A stretch of 64,000 bases of DNA from Cupriavidus pinatubonensis (GTDB lineage: Bacteria; Pseudomonadota; Gammaproteobacteria; Burkholderiales; Burkholderiaceae). The DNA lies in the NCBI RefSeq assembly GCF_019602855.1, contig NZ_CP080767.1, positions 2,294,001 through 2,358,000 of the forward strand, given 5' to 3'. The notes under the pieces are model-generated. The model was not told the origin of the DNA and made no database searches. It worked only from the letters and a program-made list of their open reading frames with translations. Shown here piece by piece: positions 32,694-39,424 of this stretch. Numbering within the stretch: the first letter of the stretch is position 1; each line of letters begins with the position of its first letter. The position numbers were made by a program, and so were the translations under genes.

Positions 32694-33127
32694 CTTGCCA
32701 GCCTCCTATCGAAGCAGCACACGGCGTCCCATATCTTCAGCAGATCAACATCGCCGCCCCACACTTGCCCAACACGGTGGTTCTGATACACAGCGCGGCG
32801 CTGCTGCCTTTCGAAGTTAGGGTCTTTCTCGTTGATGATTGCGAAGATGCGCGCGTCCTCGCGGCGAACCCGCCTGGCACGTGAGCCATCGCCACTGGCT
32901 GCACCAGGCGGCTCGCTCCTCTTCGGTACAGCAAAGACTGCGAACTTCTCAGCTGTCCTCCCCCTTTTGATCTGTCGCTCGACGTAGTCGACAATGCGAT
33001 CCATGAGCGCATTGCGCTCCCGCATAGTGAGAGGCCTCTCCCTGCGATACAGGTTTCGTGGACGTGGGCGCGAGCCAATATCGGGCGCCGACGATTCGAC
33101 GCCCGGCAGCAGGTCGATACATGTCAT
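32690..33127 (-). CDS. Basic hypothetical phage protein
   Basis: A 145-residue, very basic protein with start 33127 overlapping the stop of the YdaT-like gene (ATGA). The C-terminal half (KIWDAVCCFDRRL) is more conserved in appearance. It may bind nucleic acid. Not recognised. Confidence 0.5.
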   Translation of the reverse strand: MTCIDLLPGVESSAPDIGSRPRPRNLYRRERPLTMRERNALMDRIVDYVERQIKRGRTAEKFAVFAVPKRSEPPGAASGDGSRARRVRREDARIFAIINEKDPNFERQQRRAVYQNHRVGQVWGGDVDLLKIWDAVCCFDRRLAR

Positions 33128-33711
33128 ACGGAAGGCTTCTCGACGATCGCCTGTGAGGCCAAAGCAGCCTCGATATGGCGCAGCACGCCCTGCTGCGACG
33201 CCACGGCTTCGCTGACCTCTCGGTAAGCCGCGCGTAGTGCTTCCGGGGATGCGTCCGACATCAAGCTTGTGACCGCCAAGTGCGCCTCACCATCTTCCTT
33301 GAGCATGCCCGCCAGTAGCAGCGGGACCGGCAGCTCAGCATTTGTGCGTGCGCAAAGCGGGCGAACGGTCAAACCTAACGGCGCAAGTAATTGGCCCAAC
33401 AGCTTCAAGCGCAGATCTGCCGGAAGGGCCGCAAGGATGGACGGGATGAAATTGGCCGGCAGCAGCGAGCTGTCCTTGGTCTCGTCGTCGAGCCAGCGAA
33501 AGATGCGGTCCGCATTGACCTTCATGCGCTCATATGCGTCTGGAGTGCGCGGGTCAAATCGAATACCCGTGCGATCCTCCACGCCCAAAGATTCGTGCGT
33601 GATGACGATCTCCTGCGCGACAGTCTCGCGCCCCCAGCGCTCACGCGTGCGCCAGGCGATAACGCTTTCGCGCAGCAGGCCGATCAACGTCTGTTGCGAA
33701 TTGATTCGCAT
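33124..33711 (-). CDS. YdaT-like phage regulator
   Basis: A 195-residue protein. Start 33711 (MRINSQQTLI). The middle NADRIFRWLDDE and the following FIPSILAALPADLRLKLLG are very like the E. coli Rac prophage YdaT, which sits after the Cro-like YdaS and has been described as a toxin or a CII-like regulator. Here it follows the Cro-like gene and precedes replication genes, as in that model. It would act in the lysis-lysogeny switch. Confidence 0.7.
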   Translation of the reverse strand: MRINSQQTLIGLLRESVIAWRTRERWGRETVAQEIVITHESLGVEDRTGIRFDPRTPDAYERMKVNADRIFRWLDDETKDSSLLPANFIPSILAALPADLRLKLLGQLLAPLGLTVRPLCARTNAELPVPLLLAGMLKEDGEAHLAVTSLMSDASPEALRAAYREVSEAVASQQGVLRHIEAALASQAIVEKPSV

Positions 33712-33939
33712 GCTTTCTTGTTCCCCGGTGACTAGACTGCCTACACAACAAATCGGCGCCCATTCAGGAGCGCCGCAGCAAGGGAGAAATCTGTGTTCCA
33801 ACCCAGGCCGAAATTTCTTCGCCGCTTGACACTGACGGAGAGGCGGCGAATCCCCTCATTCGTGGAATTGGTGCGCACCCCAAGTTCAGGTATGTACGTT
33901 GGCTCTGACCTCAACAACCCAAACCTGAAAGGGGTAGGC

Positions 33940-34341
33940 ATGGAAGACGACAATCAACTTAAGGTCCAATTCACCGTCGATCGAACCGAAGCCATGATCA
34001 CCTTCAAGGAGCGATACACCGCTCTCGAGATTGAGACGCTCATGTTTGATTTGGCCGAAATCCGCTCGCTAATGGCCCCCGCAGTACCGCACAAAGCCCC
34101 GGATCCGGATGCATCTTCTGACAACGATCAAATCAGTTGCTTTGCGGGCGCCGACATCACCGCCGGAGTCGTAGTGGGCGACCAAGTAGCGCTGCAAATC
34201 AGGCACCCCGGAACCGGTTGGCTCTACTTCACACTGGATCCTCGGGCCGCTTTGGAGCTGGGCAGGTACTTGTTATCTCTACCCCCGGCCAAAGACCTAG
34301 AGCCTTCGCCCTTCTCAATTTCGCCATCCACACCTCACTGA
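33940..34341 (+). CDS. Hypothetical protein on + strand inside the minus lytic operon
   Basis: A 133-residue protein, start 33940 preceded by GAAAGGGG. A short upstream extension to 33793 is possible. The first half is helical; the second is beta. It points against the Cro-YdaT transcript and overlaps a minus-strand gene at its 3' end by 113 bases. It could be expressed in the lysogen. No family recognised. Confidence 0.5.
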   Translation: MEDDNQLKVQFTVDRTEAMITFKERYTALEIETLMFDLAEIRSLMAPAVPHKAPDPDASSDNDQISCFAGADITAGVVVGDQVALQIRHPGTGWLYFTLDPRAALELGRYLLSLPPAKDLEPSPFSISPSTPH

Positions 34342-34555
34342 CGGCGCGCCGAGATCGAATTTCGACTCGATGCCAGTTTTTGCGCTCGCTCTCCCTTGCC
34401 TCAATGGCCTTTTGCTGAACAGAGAGCGGCTTCACGGTCGACTTGCCGGCGCTCACGTAGTGGACGCTCGCGACAACGAGCTCTTCATGCTGCAAGTGCA
34501 CGAGCGCAGGGCGAATTAGCCAGAACACCAGACGGGCGTAGAGTTTCTTGATCAT
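34229..34555 (-). CDS. Small basic phage protein after Cro
   Basis: A 108-residue basic protein. Start 34555 overlaps the stop of the Cro-like gene (ATGA), so it is coupled to it. The N-terminus is hydrophobic (LYARLVFWLIRPALV), perhaps membrane-bound. The last 113 bases overlap the + strand gene. It fills the place between Cro and YdaT. No family recognised. Confidence 0.5.
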   Translation of the reverse strand: MIKKLYARLVFWLIRPALVHLQHEELVVASVHYVSAGKSTVKPLSVQQKAIEARESERKNWHRVEIRSRRAVSEVWMAKLRRAKALGLWPGVEITSTCPAPKRPEDPV

Positions 34556-34809
34556 TGGTCTTTGTATTCCTTCAATGAAAGTTGGCAGCTGACCGCCCCG
34601 ACTGGCGAGGAAACGCTAGACAGTCCAATCCCCACCTCAGCGGTGATGAAGCCGTCGATCTTCTCTAGGGTGTCCGAGCGAGGGTAGTAGTCCGGCGAGT
34701 TTGTGATGCGCTCCAGCGTCTTGGGATTGATTCCCAGTCGCTTCGCAATCGCACCGCGCCGCCCCTTCTGTTGGGCTAACCAGTCCCGAATTTGTGCGGT
34801 ATCTCTCAT
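34552..34809 (-). CDS. Cro/YdaS-like repressor
   Basis: An 85-residue protein with a helix-turn-helix (GAIAKRLGINPKTLERITN) at residues about 18-36, transcribed divergently from the larger repressor gene. An operator-like palindrome (34824-34837) lies in between. It fits a Cro-type early lytic repressor, in the position of YdaS of the Rac prophage. Confidence 0.7.
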   Translation of the reverse strand: MRDTAQIRDWLAQQKGRRGAIAKRLGINPKTLERITNSPDYYPRSDTLEKIDGFITAEVGIGLSSVSSPVGAVSCQLSLKEYKDQ

Positions 34810-34823
34810 AGCCCCGGATGGTA

Positions 34824-34837
34824 GTACATATATGTAC
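34824..34837. promoter_or_regulatory. Operator palindrome between cro-like gene and repressor
   Basis: GTACATATATGTAC is a perfect 14-base palindrome 15 bases ahead of the Cro-like start and 58 bases ahead of the repressor start. Its core ACATATATGT is nearly shared by the sites at 35614-35637 and 35669-35680, which suggests one repressor binds them all. Confidence 0.7.
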
Positions 34838-34894
34838 GATCATCAATCAAATTGTAGATCACATAAGAACTACTCCGATCCGTACCATGCAGAT

Positions 34895-35389
34895 ATGCCG
34901 AAAGCTCAAATCCAATCGCCAAGTCTTTCAACGCTAGTCGGACACCTGGACGGGCTGATCGGGCCCGGTCGGCGCTTCGCAAGCATCAATGCGATGGCCG
35001 TTGCACTGGGCATGCATGCGACTACGCTTCGGCGGTACATGAGCATGGAGTCGGATATCACACTATCCATGCTCGACCACATCGCGGACGGATTGGGGAT
35101 ACCCGCTGGAGGCCTTTTGGACCCCGCCAGCGGCCAAGTCGAACCGGCGCACGAACTGGTGTTGGCTAGCCTCAAAGTTCTTAGATCTCTTCCACCATCA
35201 GAGCTGGAACGCGTTTTCCAATTGCTGATGGCTTACGCTTTCCCCTCCAAAGTGCGGCTTGAAAACACGACAAAACCAGTGGATCTGGATGCTTTGACGG
35301 TACCGCACAGCGCCCCTGAAGAAGGGCATGGGCGGGAAGGGGTTATACGTAGTGCAGTTGGCCAACATCCACGAAAAAGAACGCGCTGA
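34895..35389 (+). CDS. Prophage repressor, helix-turn-helix
   Basis: A 164-residue protein, start 34895 (MPKAQIQ). A helix-turn-helix covers about residues 30-55 (NAMAVALGMHATTLRRYM) and is followed by a helical part (SMLDHIADGLGI). There is no S24/LexA-type peptidase domain, so it is unlikely to self-cleave in response to RecA. It is divergent from the Cro-like gene with an operator in between, so it is taken as the lysogeny repressor. Confidence 0.65.
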   Translation: MPKAQIQSPSLSTLVGHLDGLIGPGRRFASINAMAVALGMHATTLRRYMSMESDITLSMLDHIADGLGIPAGGLLDPASGQVEPAHELVLASLKVLRSLPPSELERVFQLLMAYAFPSKVRLENTTKPVDLDALTVPHSAPEEGHGREGVIRSAVGQHPRKRTR

Positions 35390-35612
35390 AATCCACGATG
35401 CTTTGATCGCCCTCCTACGCCTCAATGGCGAAGGCAGGTTACGCGGCCTGACCTTCGGGCTCGCGCTCGACGATGGCGACTATCGAATAGGGATCAAAGG
35501 GAGCGTGCGACGACACCCGATGGAAGCTTTAGCCCTGTTCTCCCGCGGCGTGTCCACAGCAAACTCATTGGTTTCCACCCACCTTCAGAAACTAACCACT
35601 GAGAGCCCTTAG
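35328..35612 (+). CDS. Small protein coupled to the repressor gene
   Basis: Ninety-four residues, overlapping the repressor 3' end by 62 bases in another frame. A helix-beta organisation with FGLALDDGDYRIGI. It is co-transcribed with the repressor and ends just before the operator group at 35614, so it may be a partner or anti-repressor. No family recognised. Confidence 0.5.
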   Translation: MGGKGLYVVQLANIHEKERAEIHDALIALLRLNGEGRLRGLTFGLALDDGDYRIGIKGSVRRHPMEALALFSRGVSTANSLVSTHLQKLTTESP

Positions 35613-35613
35613 G

Positions 35614-35637
35614 CTATTGGACATATCTGTCCAATAG
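35614..35637. promoter_or_regulatory. Operator: 10-base inverted repeat
   Basis: CTATTGGACA-TATC-TGTCCAATAG is a perfect 10-base inverted repeat. Its centre ACATATCTGT fits the operator family and is followed by two related sites (35669-35680 and 35726-35741), all before the early operon. Confidence 0.7.
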
Positions 35638-35668
35638 GAACAAATTCGACCATCTCAAAGTCGGATGG

Positions 35669-35680
35669 GACATTTATGTC
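35669..35680. promoter_or_regulatory. Operator 2 of the early operon
   Basis: GACATTTATGTC, arms GACAT/ATGTC, shares the ACAT..ATGT core of the other sites and lies 66 bases ahead of the first early gene. Confidence 0.6.
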
Positions 35681-35725
35681 TAGTAGATAGTTCATATATG
35701 CACTACACTCACGGGGAAATCCGAG

Positions 35726-35741
35726 TGGACATATATGGACA
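35726..35741. promoter_or_regulatory. Operator-like site 3, overlapping the first early start codon
   Basis: TGGACATATATGGACA contains one GGACA half-site and the core CATATATG, and covers the ATG at 35735 of the small first gene. Repressor binding here could block early expression. Confidence 0.5.
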
Positions 35742-35875
35742 ACCGTACACGCATCAAAGGCTGGATTCTCTACCTCGCTCTGGTAGGCGCCGCCCTTTTC
35801 GCCCACGCCTGCGCAGTTGAGTCCGATCTGCAGGGCAGTGCTGATCACCGCCACTGCGCGCCAGGTGTGAGGTAG
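35735..35875 (+). CDS. Short secreted or membrane peptide, first early gene
   Basis: A 46-residue frame too short for most gene finders: basic start (MDNRTRIKG), then a hydrophobic run (WILYLALVGAALFAHACA) as in a signal peptide or single membrane helix, and a short tail. Start ATG 35735 lies in an operator-like site; the next gene starts 5 bases after its stop. Real use is likely but not proven. Confidence 0.5.
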   Translation: MDNRTRIKGWILYLALVGAALFAHACAVESDLQGSADHRHCAPGVR

Positions 35876-35880
35876 CTGCC

Positions 35881-36378
35881 ATGCATCTCGAATTCGACCG
35901 AAAAGGCAAGGCCTCCCCCAACAACTGGGTTGTCATCGACGACTTCGGAACTGAGCACGATGCGTCCAGCAAGGGCTCCTTCTGTGGCTACAGCGACCAG
36001 CCCGCCATCCAGCGCCGCGGTTTCCGTCACAGCGAAGACCACGACCCGGACGTAAATCGCGCGCACTGGTGCTGGCCGCGCTTCTATTCCGTCCGCGAGT
36101 CAACTGCCTTCGCCAGCTCGCTGGGGATGAGCATCGAAGTGGAGATCCGCATCGACTTCGAGCTGATCCCCGCATGGGACGAGCGCTATGGCGAGGAGCG
36201 ATTGACCCAAGCCGACGGGGCGACGATTCGCGTCCTGTATGCAGGCACAAACGAATGGGAGTTCCGCCCGGCCTCAACGGTGCTTACGTCGAAGACCATC
36301 GAAGCCTTTTGCTGGGCCTACATCGAGATGGAGAAGGCACGCGAGGCCGCCGGCAGCTCGAGGAGGGAGATCCAATGA
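35881..36378 (+). CDS. Hypothetical early phage protein
   Basis: A 165-residue protein, overlapping the next gene by ATGA. WVVIDDFGTEHDASSKGSF and a Trp-rich middle give no family. It opens the larger part of the coupled early operon. Confidence 0.55.
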   Translation: MHLEFDRKGKASPNNWVVIDDFGTEHDASSKGSFCGYSDQPAIQRRGFRHSEDHDPDVNRAHWCWPRFYSVRESTAFASSLGMSIEVEIRIDFELIPAWDERYGEERLTQADGATIRVLYAGTNEWEFRPASTVLTSKTIEAFCWAYIEMEKAREAAGSSRREIQ

Positions 36379-36500
36379 TTACCTTCCGCGTCACTCTCGA
36401 CGGCCACATCCACTACTTCGGCCTGTTCGCCCATGCGATCGACGCCATCGCTGATGGCCTCGACCGCGGCGCACGATCCGTCGCTGTCAGGCGCGCATGA
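36375..36500 (+). CDS. 41-residue early protein
   Basis: Forty-one residues, start overlapping the previous stop (ATGA) and with AGGAGG close by. Strand-helix (ITFRVTLDGHIHYFGLF). Coupled to both neighbours. No family recognised. Confidence 0.5.
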   Translation: MITFRVTLDGHIHYFGLFAHAIDAIADGLDRGARSVAVRRA

Positions 36501-36721
36501 CTCGCCGCCCCTTCTCCCAAGCCGCATTGGTCGCAGAGTTTCTGCGCATCCAGGGCAGCGGCATTGCAGAGGAGGAGGTCATGAAACCAGCGATTCGCAA
36601 GGCACTGATTCGACTGATCGCCGCGCGCCTTAACGCCCAGCGTCGCGCCACCCGCCAACTCGATCGCCAGCGCCGTTCGGCAATCGACGTGAAGCGCCTT
36701 CAAGCCAACGACCTCGACTAA
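36497..36721 (+). CDS. Small basic early protein
   Basis: Seventy-four residues, start overlapping the previous stop (ATGA). The C-terminal half is strongly basic and helical (RLIAARLNAQRRATRQL), maybe binding nucleic acid. No family recognised. Confidence 0.5.
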   Translation: MTRRPFSQAALVAEFLRIQGSGIAEEEVMKPAIRKALIRLIAARLNAQRRATRQLDRQRRSAIDVKRLQANDLD

Positions 36722-36735
36722 CTGAGGAGAAAGCC

Positions 36736-37095
36736 ATGCTGATCGGACTCACCGGCCGCACCGGCGTCGGCCAGGATGTTGTCGCCGACTATCTCGCGCG
36801 CGCCCACGCATTTACGCCCACCAAGTACATCACCGACCCGGTCGTCGATGACCTGCCCGGCCACCACGTTGTGGTGACCCACGTTCGCGATTACATCGAC
36901 GCCGAGCTGCTGGCCGAGCGCGGCGGCATCGTGGTGCACCTGAGTGATGCCCAACTGCCCGACTTTGGACCGGAGAACGGCATCACGCTGCGCGACATCG
37001 ACCACCAGGTCACGGTGACATCCGATTTCTTCCACGCCTTCGACCTGCTCGACCGCGTGATCGGCGAAGCCGAGTTCTCGGGAGCCGCAGCATGA
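36736..37095 (+). CDS. Degenerate deoxynucleotide-monophosphate-kinase-like protein
   Basis: A 119-residue protein that begins LIGLTGRTGVGQDVVADYLA, the start of phage dNMP kinases, but where the P-loop GxxxxGK(D/T) lysine is Gln (GVGQD). The family is about 200 residues or more, so this is also about half length. Without the P-loop Lys and the C-terminal LID/NMP parts, kinase activity is unlikely; it may be a fragment or have a new role. It is coupled to the next gene (ATGA). Confidence 0.6.
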   Translation: MLIGLTGRTGVGQDVVADYLARAHAFTPTKYITDPVVDDLPGHHVVVTHVRDYIDAELLAERGGIVVHLSDAQLPDFGPENGITLRDIDHQVTVTSDFFHAFDLLDRVIGEAEFSGAAA

Positions 37096-37511
37096 AAAAG
37101 CGCAGCCGTTATCAGATGCGGGCGGTAGGCGTCCCGATGATGCCCTTCAACAAACGCCACGTCGAGCTGACGTATTACGCCGACCTGGTCAGCTTCATCA
37201 GCGCACCCACCGACACCGCCTACAACCGGCTGATGCGCACGCTGGAGCTCGTCGCCTTCGCCATGGAGGCGCAAAACATCCCGGACTACCGCGTGCACCT
37301 GCGCTCGACCAAGCTCGCCATGTCGGCAGTTTTCGACCGCAGCCAGCACACCGGCAGGGTCACGGTGCTGGATCTCGAAGCGATGACCCTGCGCGCCGCC
37401 GCCGCCGCCATCGAGCAAGCCATCAGCCGCATGCGCCTTGACACCTTCAACGAAGCCCACTTCATCACCAAGCTCGCCATGCAAGCGCAAGGCGCACCAG
37501 TCGAAGCCTGA
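37092..37511 (+). CDS. Hypothetical early phage protein
   Basis: A 139-residue protein, start overlapping the previous stop. Helical, with a long Ala-rich segment (LEAMTLRAAAAAIEQAISRM). Widely spaced in related early regions, but I do not recognise a family. Confidence 0.55.
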   Translation: MKKRSRYQMRAVGVPMMPFNKRHVELTYYADLVSFISAPTDTAYNRLMRTLELVAFAMEAQNIPDYRVHLRSTKLAMSAVFDRSQHTGRVTVLDLEAMTLRAAAAAIEQAISRMRLDTFNEAHFITKLAMQAQGAPVEA

Positions 37512-37572
37512 CCGTCAAGAGCCCGCCATGACCACTCTCCGACCCACCGCCCCTCTGACTACAGGAGATCGC

Positions 37573-38034
37573 ATGACAAAGCATCGCCGCACTGGACGTG
37601 CGCCCTCCATCAACAGCATCGGCGCCCGCATCACCGAAGAGCAGGGCCTGCGGCTGGCCGCAGCCTCGGATCCAGATCGACCCTTCCGCAAGAAGCGGAG
37701 CATCAACACCGACGACATCGGCGTGGAGCAGCTGGCCGGCGCAATGAAACGCAAGCTGGCCAAGTGCCGGGCCGCAGGCCGCGGTGGCTGGGACAGCCCG
37801 CTCGATTGCTCGATTGAGCGGCTCGCCGCAATGCTTGGCGAAGCCGTGTGCAAGGGCGACCCGGTCGACGTGGCCAACTTCGCCATGATGCTTCATGTGC
37901 GCGGCGGCGATCACCAGCTCATTGCACAGACAGCCATGCGCGCGCTCCTGTGGGGCAGCCGCGAAGACCAGTCGGAACGCATTGCCGAGCTGGAAAAGCA
38001 GCTTGCCGGAGCAAAGGTGGGCGCCGCGAAATGA
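37573..38034 (+). CDS. Hypothetical early phage protein
   Basis: A 153-residue protein. Start 37573 has AGGAG 6 bases upstream; ATG 37528 is the alternative. A C-terminal coiled-coil (SERIAELEKQLAGAKVG) closes the protein. Overlaps the next gene by ATGA. Confidence 0.55.
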   Translation: MTKHRRTGRAPSINSIGARITEEQGLRLAAASDPDRPFRKKRSINTDDIGVEQLAGAMKRKLAKCRAAGRGGWDSPLDCSIERLAAMLGEAVCKGDPVDVANFAMMLHVRGGDHQLIAQTAMRALLWGSREDQSERIAELEKQLAGAKVGAAK

Positions 38035-38615
38035 CGCACTACACCGCGCTACTCGTCACGATGGCAGCGGGGCTGCTCTTCGCCACTGTCGGATTCTACG
38101 CCGTTCGCTGCCAGGCCAAGTGGATGCGCGACGCACTCACGCAGGAGCAATCCTCCTCAATCCGCCAGCAGATTGATCGGTACCAATCGGGCAGGCTGCG
38201 CGACCAAATCGAGACCCGCAACCTTAGCTATTGCTTTGACGGTAATCACGCTCGGCGGTTCGGAACGTTGAGCGAACTCTGCCAGCAAAGACTCAGCGAT
38301 ACCGGTTCTCGCGGCCATGTCCTGCAATCCGTACTCGGAAACTATTCGCCCCAGCGCGAAATTGATCAGGCGCGCATCTTCGCGAACCAACGCCATGGTC
38401 AGGTAGACAGCCCAGCGGTTCTCTCTGGCGATCAGGCCCTCGGCCGCCTTGATGATTTCATCAATTTGGCTGTTGATAGATGTGGTCATTGGAGTCTTCG
38501 TACTGCAAAAGGATGCTCTATCGGCAGCCGATCTAATTTCTTGAGCGTGCAAAGAGCCACGGCCAACCAACGGACCGCGCGAGGCCAACGAGTCCACAAC
38601 CAAGAGGGAGCATAA
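38031..38615 (+). CDS. Early membrane protein, C-terminal half doubtful
   Basis: Start overlaps the previous stop (ATGA). The N-terminal part is a signal anchor (YTALLVTMAAGLLFATVGFYAV) followed by a charged region to about residue 50. From 38157 on it lies antisense to a gene that looks coding, and its composition becomes irregular. Either the two really overlap or this gene was cut when the minus gene arrived, so its length is uncertain. Confidence 0.4.
   Translation: MTHYTALLVTMAAGLLFATVGFYAVRCQAKWMRDALTQEQSSSIRQQIDRYQSGRLRDQIETRNLSYCFDGNHARRFGTLSELCQQRLSDTGSRGHVLQSVLGNYSPQREIDQARIFANQRHGQVDSPAVLSGDQALGRLDDFINLAVDRCGHWSLRTAKGCSIGSRSNFLSVQRATANQRTARGQRVHNQEGA
38157..38489 (-). CDS. Helix-turn-helix protein, antitoxin-like
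   Basis: A 110-residue protein, start 38489 (MTTSINSQ). The C-terminal half (YGLQDMAARTGIAESLLAEF... PPSVITVKAIAKVAGLDL) has a helix-turn-helix fold as in HigA/XRE-type antitoxins and transcription regulators. It is opposite the + early genes. There is no toxin gene next to it. It may control the right end of the prophage. Confidence 0.55.
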   Translation of the reverse strand: MTTSINSQIDEIIKAAEGLIARENRWAVYLTMALVREDARLINFALGRIVSEYGLQDMAARTGIAESLLAEFAQRSEPPSVITVKAIAKVAGLDLVAQPARLVPINLLAD

Positions 38616-38619
38616 GACC

Positions 38620-38877
38620 ATGTCCCGCCCTGCCCTCGCCCGCACCGCCGGCATCTTGTGCAGCCGTACTGACTTCCGCAACTTCCTCGCTGAACGCTAT
38701 CCGCACGCCTGGGCGCAGTTCGGTGCGCTACGCGACATCGAACGCGCTGCCGCAGTAATCCGCGCCCTCTGCGGCATCGAATCCCGCAGCGAGCTCGACA
38801 GCAACCCTGCCGTCGCCCAGCGCTTCCACACTAAGCTGGGCTTCCCGTTTAGCGCCTGGCGTCGCTCCATCAAATAG
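38620..38877 (+). CDS. Small hypothetical phage protein
   Basis: Eighty-five residues, with a conserved-looking RTDFRNFLAERYPHAWAQF and KLGFPFSAWRRSI. Start 38620 has GAGGGAG nearby. Placed between the antitoxin-like gene and the PrtN-like gene. Family not recognised. Confidence 0.55.
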   Translation: MSRPALARTAGILCSRTDFRNFLAERYPHAWAQFGALRDIERAAAVIRALCGIESRSELDSNPAVAQRFHTKLGFPFSAWRRSIK

Positions 38878-38897
38878 AACACCCGGTAGCCTAAGCT

Positions 38898-39158
38898 ATG
38901 AACTCGAGCCTATTTCTCCTCGCCGCACAATTCGATGGCCGCATGCTTCTGTCGCTGGACGAGGTCTGTGACGCCGTCGGTATCCAGAAGCAGACAGCAT
39001 ACAATCGGCTGTCCGCTGGCACGTTCCCAATTCCGATGCGCAAGGAAGGCCGGTCGCTGATCGGCGACATCCGTGACGTGGCTGAGTACCTGGACGCGCA
39101 ACGCGCCAGCGCAAAGGCAGAGCATGACCGACTGCGGCAGTCGATGGCCGCGCGATGA
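38898..39158 (+). CDS. PrtN-like pyocin activator / excisionase-like protein
   Basis: An 86-residue protein. SLFLLAAQFDGRMLLSLDEVC, then a helix-turn-helix (GIQKQTAYNRLSAGTFPIP) and RDVAEYLDAQR match the form of PrtN, the activator of pyocin genes, and of AlpA-like proteins in the same fold. In prophages such genes often stand next to the integrase and serve as excisionase. It is the last phage-like gene on this side. Confidence 0.65.
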   Translation: MNSSLFLLAAQFDGRMLLSLDEVCDAVGIQKQTAYNRLSAGTFPIPMRKEGRSLIGDIRDVAEYLDAQRASAKAEHDRLRQSMAAR

Positions 39159-39424
39159 GAGCCACACGGCCAGTTGTTGGGGCGGGCGTTTGCAAAGGCC
39201 TACGGTATTAGCTACGGTCTACCCGGTGCGCGCACAGTACTGCTTGGACTTGCCTCCAGGCTACCTTTGTGGGTTCCGCCGGGCCGGCGGCTTCGCAAAA
39301 TCTCCTCAGCTAAGCTTGACTTCCGACATACCCACCCCACCGCACTTTTAGTCTTGGCGCATATCAAAGACGGACCACAATTCGGTGACAGCTAATCTAT
39401 CGTCGCGATAACGATATATGCAAA
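39159..39424. other. Gap right of the prophage
   Basis: About 270 bases where an integrase would be expected after the PrtN-like gene. A 73-residue frame (39174-39395) exists but has no family or ribosome site. Codon use is irregular. I regard it as non-coding, possibly with the att site. Confidence 0.4.

Larger units (their letters stand above)
4876..39158. mobile_element. Lambdoid long-tailed prophage (ends uncertain)
   Basis: A near-complete siphovirus-type prophage in lambda order: lysogeny genes and early operon on the right, replication, Q, terminase (gpNu1/gpA type), gpW, portal, S49 protease/scaffold, decoration, capsid, tail with a frameshifted chaperone, tape measure, fibres, and lysis genes at the left. 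All late genes run on the minus strand. All main modules are present and intact in frame. I see no integrase, no excisionase other than the PrtN-like gene, and no direct repeat at the ends, so the limits given are those of the outermost phage-like genes. The element may extend left to about 3.5 kb and right to about 41 kb. Confidence 0.85.

Noticed and set aside
39174..39395. 73-codon + frame after the PrtN-like gene, considered as integrase remnant
   Set aside because: No recombinase motif (R-H-R-Y) in any frame.
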